This document shows, piece after piece, positions 25,483-34,290 of a DNA stretch of 41,661 nt (positions within the stretch are counted from its first letter, which is position 1; each line of letters opens with the position of its first letter). Under the pieces are notes generated by a model. It was not told the origin of the DNA. It saw nothing but the letters and a program-made list of their open reading frames with translations, and made no database searches. This DNA is from Blastopirellula marina. Lineage in GTDB: Bacteria; Planctomycetota; Phycisphaerae; Sedimentisphaerales; UBA12454. The stretch spans positions 1-41,661 of the forward strand of contig DYLR01000002.1 of NCBI GenBank assembly GCA_020721975.1, read 5' to 3'. A program made the position numbers and the translations under genes.

Positions 25483-27009
25483 TTACTTCACCATATTTAT
25501 CACATACTGCACAAACAATCTTACGCCGAAGCCGCGGGAATGCGGGTCGGCGAATTTCTTCATCGGTTCGCAGGCCTGTGTGACGGGAGCCATATCAATA
25601 TGCGCCCACGGCGTTTTGTCTGCAAATTCCCCGATAAACGACGCGCCGGTACACGCTCCGCCGTTGCGAGTGCCGATATTTTTCAAATCGGCGATTTTGC
25701 TTTTCATCTCTTCAAGATACTCATCGCCGCAGGGCAGATGCCAGACCGGCTCGCCGGACTGCTGCGAGGCTTGTTTAATTTGCTCGATGAGTTTTTCGTT
25801 GTTGCCCATGAGACCGGCCTTATATGTACCGAGAGCAACCATACAAGCTCCTGTAAGTGTGGCGATATCAATCATCGGTTCGCAACCGAGCTGTTTTGCA
25901 TAATGCAGGCCGTCGGCGAGAATGAGCCTGCCTTCGGCGTCGGTATTTTGCACCTCGACGGTTTTGCCGCTGTATGTTGTAATGATGTCGCCGGGGCGAT
26001 AGCTTGTGGCGGAAGGAATATTTTCCACGGCACATATCACCGCAAATACTCTGACCGGCAGTTTGAGTTTTGCAATGGCCTGCATTGAAGCCAGCACCGC
26101 TGCGCCGCCGGACATATCCATTTTCATCTCGTCCATATTCTGTGCCGGCTTAATGGACAGTCCGCCCGAATCAAAACAAACAGCCTTGCCGACAAGCCCC
26201 AGCGGTTTTTTATTTACCGCCTTGCCGGGATTGTATTTCAACACAATCATACATGGTCGATGTTCCGAGCCTGAGCCGACGGCGAGAATACCGCCCATTT
26301 TTTTTATTTTAAGCTGTGATTCGTTAAGTATTGTGCAGCTAAGGCCTGCGGTTTGCCTTGCGGTTCTTTTGGCGATTTCAGCCAGTTCGGCTGGATATAT
26401 CATATTGGCAGGCCTGTTGGCAAGGGTGCGCGCAAAATTTTGAGTCTGGCCGATGACATCGCCGATTTTAATTCCTGCCGAGATTTTTTTGAGCGTCTGC
26501 TCTTTCGGCTCGACAATGGTAATATCAACGGCTGCCGGTCTGCCGTTTTTTTCGGAGGTGATAAATTCGTCATATTTATAGATGCCGAAATGTACCGCTT
26601 CAGCTATTATGCGTCCGATTTGTTCTGCATCGAATTTTTTTTCGTCGAACAGGCTGTGCAGAAACATCGCGGCATTGGAAACTTTCAGGCCGACTGCTTC
26701 CTTTGCGGCTTTGCAGACGGCCTGACGCAGCGTTTCATAAGATGCATCTTTGCTTTCGCCAAGTCCAACCAGTAAAAGTCTGTCGGCCTTGATTTTTCCG
26801 CCGGAATAAAGCACGGCGGTCCGGCCTTTTTTACCGTCAAAATCGCCGAGTTTTTTAAGCTGGTCAATCGCACCATCGAGCTTTTCGTTAAGGTGTTTAT
26901 AAAGCTGCTCCGATGGTTTTGTATCGCTGAACAGCCCGACTGCGAGCAGTTGCGCTTTTTCGATACTCGTCGCCGATTTGATTGTTACCTTTAATAATTC
27001 TCTGGGCAT
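25483..27009 (-). CDS. pepA: leucyl aminopeptidase (M17)
   Basis: Cytosolic dimetal aminopeptidase, 508 aa. The N-terminal regulatory domain is followed by the catalytic domain with GKAVCFDSGGLSIKPAQNMD, MKMDMSGGAAVLA, and the M17 signature NTDAEGRLILADGLHYA. Metal and catalytic residues (Lys in SIKP, Asp, Glu, Arg in EGRL) are visible. It starts MPRELLKVTI at 27009 and is 20 bp downstream of a small zinc-ribbon gene. Confidence 0.95.
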   Translation of the reverse strand: MPRELLKVTIKSATSIEKAQLLAVGLFSDTKPSEQLYKHLNEKLDGAIDQLKKLGDFDGKKGRTAVLYSGGKIKADRLLLVGLGESKDASYETLRQAVCKAAKEAVGLKVSNAAMFLHSLFDEKKFDAEQIGRIIAEAVHFGIYKYDEFITSEKNGRPAAVDITIVEPKEQTLKKISAGIKIGDVIGQTQNFARTLANRPANMIYPAELAEIAKRTARQTAGLSCTILNESQLKIKKMGGILAVGSGSEHRPCMIVLKYNPGKAVNKKPLGLVGKAVCFDSGGLSIKPAQNMDEMKMDMSGGAAVLASMQAIAKLKLPVRVFAVICAVENIPSATSYRPGDIITTYSGKTVEVQNTDAEGRLILADGLHYAKQLGCEPMIDIATLTGACMVALGTYKAGLMGNNEKLIEQIKQASQQSGEPVWHLPCGDEYLEEMKSKIADLKNIGTRNGGACTGASFIGEFADKTPWAHIDMAPVTQACEPMKKFADPHSRGFGVRLFVQYVINMVK

Positions 27010-27029
27010 AAAATATTTCCTCTATGCTG

Positions 27030-27233
27030 TTATTCGTTCACAATACTTCCATTTTTCCAATCACGTAAACAGTTATGGCAAAGATGTAAATTTTCACTCC
27101 CTGTGGGATCTTCAACATCAAGAAGCAACTTATGATTTTTTGAATACTCTCCTTTTTCAGGATTATATTCCCAGCTTATCCAGGCCTTTTGAATATTTAT
27201 AATAGCAGGCGAATTACAATTATCACAATTCAT
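27030..27233 (-). CDS. small double-CxxC (zinc-ribbon-like) protein
   Basis: 67 aa with CDNC at residues 3-6 and CHNC near residue 52, probably one zinc site. The middle (AWISWEYNPEKGEYS) is unremarkable. It sits between prfB and pepA with short gaps on both sides, so it is probably co-transcribed. I do not recognise the family. Confidence 0.65.
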   Translation of the reverse strand: MNCDNCNSPAIINIQKAWISWEYNPEKGEYSKNHKLLLDVEDPTGSENLHLCHNCLRDWKNGSIVNE

Positions 27234-27246
27234 TTTTTCTTTCGTA

Positions 27247-28366
27247 TTATTTTTCTATTTTATTTTTACTTTCTGCGCGGTAGCGCAGGTATGCTTCAAT
27301 AAACGGTTCAATATCGCCGTCAAGCACGGCCTGTACATTACCGCTCTGAAAATCAGTGCGGTGATCTTTTATCATCTGATACGGCTGCAAAACATAACTG
27401 CGAATCTGATAGCCCCAGGCGATTTCGCCCTTGTCGCCGTACATTTTCGCAAGCTCGGCGTCGCGTTTCTGCTGCTGCATCATATAAAGTTTCGACTTGA
27501 GCATTCGCATTGCCTCGGCACGGTTCTTGTGCTGGCTGCGGTCGTTCTGGCACTGCACGACTATGCCTGTGGGAATATGCGTTATGCGAATTGCCGAGCT
27601 TACCTTGTTGACATTCTGTCCGCCCGGGCCGCTTGCGCGATAGGTATCGACCCGCAAATCCGCTTCATTAATTTCGATTTCAATGTCTTCGTATTCCGGG
27701 ATAACGTCAACGGCACAAAAACTTGTGTGCCGCCTTTTATTAGCGTCAAACGGGCTGATTCGCACAAGTCTGTGTACGCCGGCCTCGCAGCTTAATTTGC
27801 CGAATGCAAACGGGCCTTCAATTCGCATTGTAATTGAACGGATGCCCGCTTCTTCGCCGGGCGTGATGTCCATCTGTTCAAATTTGTAGCCGTTGTCCTG
27901 AAAATATCGCGTGTACATTCGCAGCAGCATTGACGCCCAGTCGCAGCTTTCGGTGCCGCCGGCGCCGGCGTGAATCGAGAAAAAGCACGGTTTGGAATCG
28001 TCCGGGCCGGACAGTGTGCCGGTTAGTTCTATCTGCCAGAGCTGTTTTTGCAGCGAAAGAATATCGCTTTCAAGCGAGCCAAGCGTCCGGCTGTCGTTTT
28101 CCGCCAGAGCTATTTCAAACAGTTCCTTTGTATCGGACAGTTTTTGGATAGCGGCGGCAGCCGGGTCGATAATGGTTTTTAATGCACTTAACTGCGTAAC
28201 GACTTTTTTGGCCGAGTCGGGATTATCCCAGAAATTCGGCAGCGACATTTGCTGTTCAAGTTCGTTTCGCTGGGTTTGTTTGCCCGGCAAGTCAAAGCCA
28301 GGCCAGGATGTTGGTCATCCGGGCCTGCAAATCGCTTATCGCCGATTTAAGTTCAAAAATTTCCAT
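27247..28366 (-). CDS. prfB: peptide chain release factor 2 with programmed +1 frameshift
   Basis: Release factor for UGA and UAA stops. The zero frame begins at ATG 28366 (MEIFELKSAISDLQARMTNI) and reaches CTT TGA C, with TGA at 28294-28292. The +1 slip gives Leu-Asp and continues into LPGKQTQRNELEQ. The ORF track begins after this point. RF2 features are the SPF stop-recognition tripeptide in VRISPFDANKRRH and the GGQ loop RASGPGGQNVNKV. The stimulatory AGGGGG normally found 3 nt before CTT is replaced by CTGGCC. The total is about 372 aa after frameshifting. Confidence 0.93.
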
Positions 28367-28417
28367 ATTCAAAACCAAAGCTGAAATAATAGTTATATAA
28401 TCACAGCCGCAGATTGT

Positions 28418-28534
28418 TCACGCCATACTCACCGACCGAATATTAAAAAAGGCATTTAAGCCCATCCCCGCTGTGTATGATCCAATAGCATTAATGGCTT
28501 CTATAATATCTTTCAGATAATGGTCGTTAATATT
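28418..28534 (-). pseudogene. HepT/HEPN-like fragment
   Basis: A minus-strand frame reads NDHYLKDIIEAINAIGSYTAGM and stops soon after. That is the pattern of the first helix of HepT-type HEPN proteins (DYLxDIIEAIxxIxxYTxGM). There is no complete gene and the RNase RX4-6H motif is absent. Probably a relic of a HepT/MNT module. Confidence 0.4.
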
Positions 28535-28732
28535 GATTTATCTGTAAGGTCTTTCATTTCAAAAAGTTGCCATAAAATATCACTCGGACAGTATGCGCTA
28601 AAAATTGTGCTTTTTCAAGAAAAATTAAATTAGTGGTATTTGCCAAAACCCGTTCCGGCTGGTACACTATTGGCCTGCCCGCAGGCTGGGTTTGCGGGCT
28701 GGATAGGCGATTATTTCTGGGGAATTCCTGCT
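28535..28732. other. spacer between the HepT relic and the aldo/keto reductase
   Basis: AT-rich at first, then a CCTGCCCGCAGG palindrome near 28675 related to the GC REP-like class. The ORF-track N-terminal extension of the aldo/keto reductase runs through this palindrome and is not accepted. Confidence 0.45.
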
Positions 28733-29707
28733 ATGACAATGCGAATGAAAAGATTGGGCAAGACCGATTTGCAGATTTCCGCCGTTGGCCTTGGGGCTTG
28801 GGCGATGGGTGGGCCGTGGCTTTTCGGCTGGGGGCCGCAGGATGACAAAGATTCGCTCGAAGCCATTTTCGAGGCAATGGACTGCGGCATAAACTGGATA
28901 GACACCGCGGCCATCTATGGTCACGGCAGAAGCGAATGGATTATCGGCCATGCCCTGCGGGAAATGAAACGAAAGCCCCTGATTTTCACAAAGTGCGGCC
29001 TTTGCTGGGATGAAAAGTCCGAGCGCATACCGCGACTCAAACGCCAAAGTATAATGCAGGAATGCGAAGATTCGCTGCATCGGCTTGGCGTCGAGGCGAT
29101 TGATTTATATCAGATACATTATAATCAGCCGCCGGAAGATATTGAAGAAGCCTGGGCGACAATGGCCGATTTGAAACAGCAGGGAAAAGTCAGACATATC
29201 GGCCTGTCGAATTACGCCGTAGAGCAGATGCAGCAGCTTGAGAAAATTGAAACTGTCGAGACGCTCCAGCCGCCGTATAGTATGCTGCGAAGGGATTTTG
29301 AACAGGGTCTTGCCGACTATTGCAAAAAAAATGATATTGGCGTTATAATTTACAGCCCGATGCAGCGGGGGCTTTTGACGGGTAAATTCACCGCTGAGAA
29401 GGTTGCCGCTTTACCGCCCGGCGACAGTCGCAGAACCAATCCTGATTTTACAGAGCCGCGATTTAGTGTAACGCTTAAGCTTATTGAAAAACTAAAACCT
29501 CTTGCCGCTCGGCACGGCAGAACAACCGGCCAGTTGGCCGTTGCCTGGACGCTTGCCAATCCGGCCGTCAGTGCGGCGATTGTCGGGGCAAGACGCAAAG
29601 GCCAGATTGCCGAAACCGCACAGGCCGCCAACTGGCAACTGACCGAATCGGAACTAAATGAAATTGAAAAGTATTTGCAGGAATGGCAAAAAGAGATTGA
29701 AAAATGA
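28733..29707 (+). CDS. aldo/keto reductase
   Basis: TIM-barrel NADPH oxidoreductase, about 324 aa. The N-terminus [20 protein letters not shown] is typical. The catalytic tetrad is visible: Asp and Tyr in [13 protein letters not shown], Lys in LIFTKCG, His in YQIHYNQP. Cofactor-binding blocks are [20 protein letters not shown], and [10 protein letters not shown]. Start ATG 28733 has GGGGA about 10 nt upstream. Its TGA overlaps the purB ATG (ATGA), so the two genes are translationally coupled. The substrate is unknown. Confidence 0.92.
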   Translation: MTMRMKRLGKTDLQISAVGLGAWAMGGPWLFGWGPQDDKDSLEAIFEAMDCGINWIDTAAIYGHGRSEWIIGHALREMKRKPLIFTKCGLCWDEKSERIPRLKRQSIMQECEDSLHRLGVEAIDLYQIHYNQPPEDIEEAWATMADLKQQGKVRHIGLSNYAVEQMQQLEKIETVETLQPPYSMLRRDFEQGLADYCKKNDIGVIIYSPMQRGLLTGKFTAEKVAALPPGDSRRTNPDFTEPRFSVTLKLIEKLKPLAARHGRTTGQLAVAWTLANPAVSAAIVGARRKGQIAETAQAANWQLTESELNEIEKYLQEWQKEIEK

Positions 29708-31137
29708 TGAAGCAAAATAATATTTATACAAGTCCGCTGGTTGAGCGAAATGCCTCGGCGGAAATGGCCGAGCTTTTCGGCGCGCAAAAGAAGTTCAGCA
29801 CATGGCGACGACTCTGGCTGGAGCTTGCAAAGGCACAAAAATCGCTCGGCCTTGACATTACGCAGGTTCAGATAAATCAAATGGCTGCACATCTTGACGA
29901 TATAGATTTCAAAAAGGCCGCCAAATATGAAGAAAAATTCCGCCACGATGTAATGGCCCATATTCACGCCTTCGGCGACGTTGCGCCAAAGGCCGCGCCG
30001 ATAATTCACCTCGGCGCGACAAGCTGCTACGTGGGCGATAATGCCGATTTAATAATTATGCGCGACGCAATGCGAATAATCGCTGGAAAAATTGCATGCG
30101 TAATAGATAAGCTCTCGATATTTGCAAAACAATATCGTGCGGCGCCGACGCTGGGCTTTACGCATTATCAGCCCGCACAACTGACAACCGTCGGCAAGCG
30201 GGCAACGCTGTGGGCTTATGATTTCGCAGCAGACCTTGCCGAGATTGAACGCCGGATTGAAACAATGCCTTTCCGCGGAGTCAAAGGCACTACCGGCACG
30301 CAGGCCTCGTTTCTGGAGCTTTTCAACGGCAATCATAAAAAAGTTCTCGCCCTTGACCAAATGGTTACAAAGGCTTTCGGTTTTACACACAGCTGTAAAG
30401 TTGCCGGCCAGACCTATTCGCGCAAAATCGATACGTTGATTATCAATTCGCTTGCCGGCATCGCACAATCGGCGCATAAAATGTGCAATGATATTCGTCT
30501 GCTTGCGAACTTAAAGGAAATTGAAGAACCATTCGGTAAAAATCAAATAGGCTCGTCCGCAATGGCTTATAAACGCAATCCGATGCGCTGCGAACGGGCA
30601 ACGTCGCTTGCCCGGCTGGTGATTTCTCTTTCAACCAGCCCCGCAATGACTGCGAGCGAACAATGGCTCGAACGCACGCTTGACGATTCCGCAAATCGCC
30701 GAGTTGTGCTTCCTGAAGCGTTTCTTGCGACCGACGGCATTTTGGAAATTTTGATGAATGTTGCCGATGGTCTTGTGGTGTATCCAAAGGTGATAGCTGC
30801 TCACGTTGCCGCGGAACTGCCTTTTATGGCGACGGAAAATATTCTAATGGCTGCCGTAAAAGCAGGCGGCAATCGTCAGGAACTGCATGAAAAAATTCGC
30901 GTACATTCGCACGCCGCTGCAGCGGAAGTTAAACAATACGGCAGGGCAAATGATTTGATTGCAAGATTGAAAAATGACCCCGCCTTTGCAAAGGTTGATT
31001 TTACAAAAGTGCTGAATGCGAAGAATTATATCGGCCGAGCGCCGCAGCAGGTTGACGAATTTATCCGTGATATTGTAATTCCCATTCGCAGAAAATATAA
31101 AAATTCCCTGAATAAAACAGCAAAACTTAAAGTTTAA
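29704..31137 (+). CDS. purB: adenylosuccinate lyase
   Basis: Fumarase/aspartase superfamily enzyme acting in two steps of purine synthesis (SAICAR and adenylosuccinate cleavage). 477 aa, with [14 protein letters not shown] near residue 102, the catalytic-His region [16 protein letters not shown], and the family signature [16 protein letters not shown]. The N-terminus [20 protein letters not shown] is of the animal/Legionella-like type rather than the E. coli type. ATG could be 29704 or 29707. Confidence 0.95.
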   Translation: MMKQNNIYTSPLVERNASAEMAELFGAQKKFSTWRRLWLELAKAQKSLGLDITQVQINQMAAHLDDIDFKKAAKYEEKFRHDVMAHIHAFGDVAPKAAPIIHLGATSCYVGDNADLIIMRDAMRIIAGKIACVIDKLSIFAKQYRAAPTLGFTHYQPAQLTTVGKRATLWAYDFAADLAEIERRIETMPFRGVKGTTGTQASFLELFNGNHKKVLALDQMVTKAFGFTHSCKVAGQTYSRKIDTLIINSLAGIAQSAHKMCNDIRLLANLKEIEEPFGKNQIGSSAMAYKRNPMRCERATSLARLVISLSTSPAMTASEQWLERTLDDSANRRVVLPEAFLATDGILEILMNVADGLVVYPKVIAAHVAAELPFMATENILMAAVKAGGNRQELHEKIRVHSHAAAAEVKQYGRANDLIARLKNDPAFAKVDFTKVLNAKNYIGRAPQQVDEFIRDIVIPIRRKYKNSLNKTAKLKV

Positions 31138-31193
31138 TTTTTAGATCTGCGGGAAAGTTCGCAGGGTTTTGATAATAAAACGAAAGGATTCCA

Positions 31194-31718
31194 ATGACAC
31201 GTGAGCAGCTGATTAAACGCATCAAGGCCGTTGCGTATCTCGAAGGCGATTTTATTCTCCGCAGCGGCAAACGCAGCAAATATTATCTGGATAAATATTT
31301 ATTTGAGACCCAGCCGGATATTCTCAAGGCCCTCGGCGTTGAATTTGCAAAATATGTTACCCCTGACGTTACGCTGATTGCCGGTGCGGAACTGGGCGGT
31401 ATTGCCCTTGCCGCGGCCTGCGCAATGGAAGCCGGAAAGCCCTGGATAATCGTTCGCAACAGCAAAAAAGATTACGGCACAGGCAAACTTATCGAAGGTG
31501 TGATTAAAAAGGGCGATGTGGTTCTTTTGGTTGAGGATATTGCAACTACCGGCGGCCAGGTGCTTGAAGCGGCAAAAGTGATAACCGAAGCGGGCGGGAA
31601 AATTAAAAAAATTGTTGCCACAATCGACCGCAAACAAGGCGCCGAGGAAAACATTACCGCCGCAGGTTATAAATTTGAAAGTCTGTTCACAAAACTCGAC
31701 CTCGGCATCACGGACTAA
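31194..31718 (+). CDS. pyrE: orotate phosphoribosyltransferase
   Basis: Forms OMP from orotate and PRPP. 174 aa with FILRSGKRSKYYLDKY (orotate/phosphate contact) and the PRPP-binding loop VVLLVEDIATTGGQVLEA. It lies 56 bp after purB; a short CTGCG/CGCAG stem (31147-31164) followed by GGTTTT lies between them and could attenuate. It converges with the dockerin-tailed gene. Confidence 0.95.
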   Translation: MTREQLIKRIKAVAYLEGDFILRSGKRSKYYLDKYLFETQPDILKALGVEFAKYVTPDVTLIAGAELGGIALAAACAMEAGKPWIIVRNSKKDYGTGKLIEGVIKKGDVVLLVEDIATTGGQVLEAAKVITEAGGKIKKIVATIDRKQGAEENITAAGYKFESLFTKLDLGITD

Positions 31719-31740
31719 TTATGCGGTATATGTCGTAGCA

Positions 31741-33105
31741 TCATTCCCACTCGTTTTGCATCCACTGGCTGCAAAGAATCGCGAAATCTTCAAGGTTCAC
31801 ATAGCAGTCGCCGTTAATATCGCCCGGCACAGGGTCGCTCTTGCACGGCGGCCAATACGCCATCCAGTAATACGCCATCTGCTCAAGGTCGAGCATATTT
31901 ACCTGCCCGTCATCAACGATATCCGCTGTCAAAGTTTTCCCTGTATGAGTTATTACCGTAAGGCCGTCCCACTCATTACCTCCTGGGTTGGATATTTTGA
32001 CAAAGCCGCGATAAAAACCGCCGTCATCTCTATAGCCGATAATACAATATTCGCCGTCTGGTGCACCGGAAATATTCTCCCAAAATTCGGTTCCGCCTGT
32101 TGTCCAGCCGCCGTAGTAATATTGATTATTTGAACCTCTTACGGCATCAACCGGAATCGGCTGATGAGAAACAATTACATAATATGGATAGTTCCCGCTT
32201 ACTGTGAGCGAAGAACTGTTCTGCGATTCACCGAGTTTTACATAGTCGGTATTTTGAATGTTATGATAATATTCCCACCAGTTTCCATAAATATTATAAT
32301 CTGTACTTCCACCCCAGACCTCATAAACAATCCACGGCTGACCGACGGTAAAATTGATATATGAACAGGCTGTTTTGCCACACCAGTATCCGATGCCGTT
32401 AGCGTTGACCTGATATTCATAATTGTCAAAGTACAGGGTTGCTTCCCATAATCCTGCCGCAAGCTGCAATGGCCCGACTGATGTTGTCAATTTGTTTAAT
32501 TCCTGGTTGAAATAGGTCTGGTCATCATTTAACTCCAGCTCAAAGTATATGCTTTTCGCATTAGGGTCTGTACAGCTTTGCCATGTTGCCGTCAGCGGGG
32601 AACTGATACTCGTAAAATCGGCAGGCGATGTAAATATTGGTTTTTGTACCGGCTGAGGTATCGGCTGCGAGGTCTGGCTGTCGCCATAATAGAAACTCGC
32701 CATCTGTGCGCCGCCGGAAGTATAATGTAGAACCACGGCATACCATCCGTCGCCGAACTGCGATAATCCGCTCATGTCCGCAGCTTCTTTTTTAAGTTCC
32801 CAGCACCAGGCCTGTTCCTGTTCATCCCAGTTTCGTTCAGTCCAGACCTGATTAACATCATCCCATGTGCCGGTGGTATTGGGAATCAGAAATGTATAAC
32901 CGACCGGTGTTGTGAATTCGATATAACCAACTTCATCGTCGGTGTACATTTCAATATCGATGTTGCAACTGACTGGCGCATACCCGCCGTTGGGATATTC
33001 AAGTTCCGTCCATATCGACACTAAAAACAGATGCTCTTCCGCCTCGGCCCGGCAAACACTGCAAAAGGCAAATACAACCAGCAAAACAAAAGCATACTTA
33101 CTCAT
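31741..33105 (-). CDS. secreted protein with dockerin-like C-terminal repeat pair
   Basis: About 454 aa. Signal peptide MSKYAFVLLVVFAFCSVCRA is followed by an aromatic- and Asn-rich beta body (NYEYQVNANGIGYWCG, YNIYGNWWEYYHNIQNTD). The C-terminus has two EF-hand-like dockerin repeats, DIVDDGQVNMLDLEQMAYYW and DINGDCYVNLEDFAILCSQW, the form common in planctomycete secreted proteins. ATG 33105 has GAGG 6 nt upstream; the ORF-track start is four codons earlier. No catalytic domain is recognisable. Likely exported and calcium-binding. Confidence 0.85.
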   Translation of the reverse strand: MSKYAFVLLVVFAFCSVCRAEAEEHLFLVSIWTELEYPNGGYAPVSCNIDIEMYTDDEVGYIEFTTPVGYTFLIPNTTGTWDDVNQVWTERNWDEQEQAWCWELKKEAADMSGLSQFGDGWYAVVLHYTSGGAQMASFYYGDSQTSQPIPQPVQKPIFTSPADFTSISSPLTATWQSCTDPNAKSIYFELELNDDQTYFNQELNKLTTSVGPLQLAAGLWEATLYFDNYEYQVNANGIGYWCGKTACSYINFTVGQPWIVYEVWGGSTDYNIYGNWWEYYHNIQNTDYVKLGESQNSSSLTVSGNYPYYVIVSHQPIPVDAVRGSNNQYYYGGWTTGGTEFWENISGAPDGEYCIIGYRDDGGFYRGFVKISNPGGNEWDGLTVITHTGKTLTADIVDDGQVNMLDLEQMAYYWMAYWPPCKSDPVPGDINGDCYVNLEDFAILCSQWMQNEWE

Positions 33106-33221
33106 CCGACACCTCATAATTCCCCGACCAGCTTATATTATTTGCTTGAATATTTCTCCGCAAAGTATTTATTTTAACAATCGTGCGTGATAAATTCAAT
33201 ATGGGAGCAAAAACAGTGCGC

Positions 33222-33261
33222 AAAAAGAGATACCGACAGCTCCTGAATCTGTCGGTATCTC
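33222..33261 (-). terminator. intrinsic terminator of the candidate RNA
   Basis: Perfect 13-bp stem GAGATACCGACAG / CTGTCGGTATCTC with a 9-nt loop, then TTTTT on the minus strand. Confidence 0.9.
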
Positions 33262-33436
33262 AAAATCGACGTATGAAGAAGTTAATGGCAATTAGTATTA
33301 CATAGTATCCATCCCTGATATTCGACCCCGAAGGGTGTTTTCCCATTTTTGTTGCGGCCGCAACCCAAAACCCTCGGCTCAGCAGTTTTGCCCACTTATA
33401 TCGGGCTTAACCATCATCCCCCCTGTTTGAAGCTCC
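33222..33436 (-). ncRNA. candidate structured noncoding RNA of unknown family
   Basis: About 215 nt bounded by a consensus promoter (33443-33471) and a perfect-stem intrinsic terminator (33222-33261), with no ORF of interest. Local structure seen by eye: GCCC-GATATAAGT-GGGC, AAAAC ... GTTTT enclosing CTGCTGAGCCGAG, the 14-bp self-complementary GTTGCGGCCGCAAC, and ACCC-TTCG-GGGT. It does not match the hallmarks of 6S, SRP, tmRNA, RNase P or the common riboswitches that I know. Confidence 0.55.
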
Positions 33437-33442
33437 AGATAA

Positions 33443-33471
33443 AATATAATAAATAAATCGTTGAAAGGCAA
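33443..33471 (-). promoter_or_regulatory. sigma70-type promoter of the candidate RNA
   Basis: TTGCCT, exactly 17 nt, TATATT on the minus strand, placed about 7 nt before the start of the structured segment and about 60 nt after the hyfI-like stop. Confidence 0.65.
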
Positions 33472-33530
33472 AATGAGCAAGACAAACGGGTTAACCCGCA
33501 TTGTGTTCAAGACCTCGTGATAAATGTGGT

Positions 33531-34283
33531 TTAAATACGGCCAAGAAAACTCACAAGGCCGTCAAGAATTGTATAAGGGTGAGGCGGGCAGCCGGGTATA
33601 TACAAATCCACCGGCACAATATCGTCAGCGCCGTTGCATGTTTCTGCATGTCCGCGGTATATTCCGCCTGAAATTGCACATGCCCCGACGGCTATTACAA
33701 ATTTGGGTGATGGAACTGCGTCATAAGTTTTTTTCAGGGCCAGATTCATATTTTTCGTTACGGGGCCGGTAACAAGTATTCCGTCGCAGTGCCGCGGCGA
33801 AGCCACAAACTGAATTCCGAATCTGCCGAGGTCGAAGGCAAGCGTTGTAAGCACATTAGTGTCGGCTTCACAGGCATTGCATCCGCCTGCACTGACCTGA
33901 CGAAGTTTTAATGACCGTCCGAAGATTCTTCTGCTTTGTCTGTCGAGCATTTTCACAAGTTTTGCTTCTTTATCACAGTACAGCAGGTCATCGCGCCTTG
34001 TCGCGGCAAGACGATAATCTCCTGAAAACTCTATAGCGCCGGATGAACATATCCGGCTGCATTCTCTGCAAAAAATACATTTGCCCATATCGATATAAAT
34101 TTGGTTATTCTTCAGGGCTATTGCGCCGGTCGGACAAATATTTTCGCATGCTCGGCACTGATTGCATTTATCGCAATGTAAAACCGGCCTGCCTGCGAAC
34201 CGCTCCGGCATAATCGGCGGTTTTGCCGGAAACGGATAAGTGCGATAACCCTGTTTTATTCGCGATATTAAGGCTTTAAGCAT
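33531..34283 (-). CDS. fused ferredoxin / NuoB-like small subunit of an Ehr/Hyf-type complex
   Basis: 250 aa. Residues about 37-85 hold two 4Fe-4S clusters of the HyfH/NuoI type (CNQCRACENICP and CIFCRECSRIC). Residues about 130-250 are the NuoB/HyfI-like domain with GGCNACEAD, SPRHCDGILVTGPVT and PGCPPHPY, so the four ligands of the proximal (N2-like) cluster look intact. In E. coli hyf and hyc operons these are two proteins. GAGG precedes ATG 34283, and the gene is 7 bp after the large-subunit gene at the end of the operon. Confidence 0.88.
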   Translation of the reverse strand: MLKALISRIKQGYRTYPFPAKPPIMPERFAGRPVLHCDKCNQCRACENICPTGAIALKNNQIYIDMGKCIFCRECSRICSSGAIEFSGDYRLAATRRDDLLYCDKEAKLVKMLDRQSRRIFGRSLKLRQVSAGGCNACEADTNVLTTLAFDLGRFGIQFVASPRHCDGILVTGPVTKNMNLALKKTYDAVPSPKFVIAVGACAISGGIYRGHAETCNGADDIVPVDLYIPGCPPHPYTILDGLVSFLGRI

Positions 34284-34290
34284 AATAACC

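Noticed and set aside
24869-25903. 344-aa plus ORF
   Set aside because: Antisense shadow of folE and pepA.
29350-30009. 219-aa minus ORF
   Set aside because: Antisense to the aldo/keto reductase and purB.
33222-33436. 6S RNA, SRP RNA or a known riboswitch
   Set aside because: No long 5'-3' closing helix as in 6S, no SRP GGAAG-type Alu/S core, and no riboswitch hallmark that I could recognise; left as unknown family.
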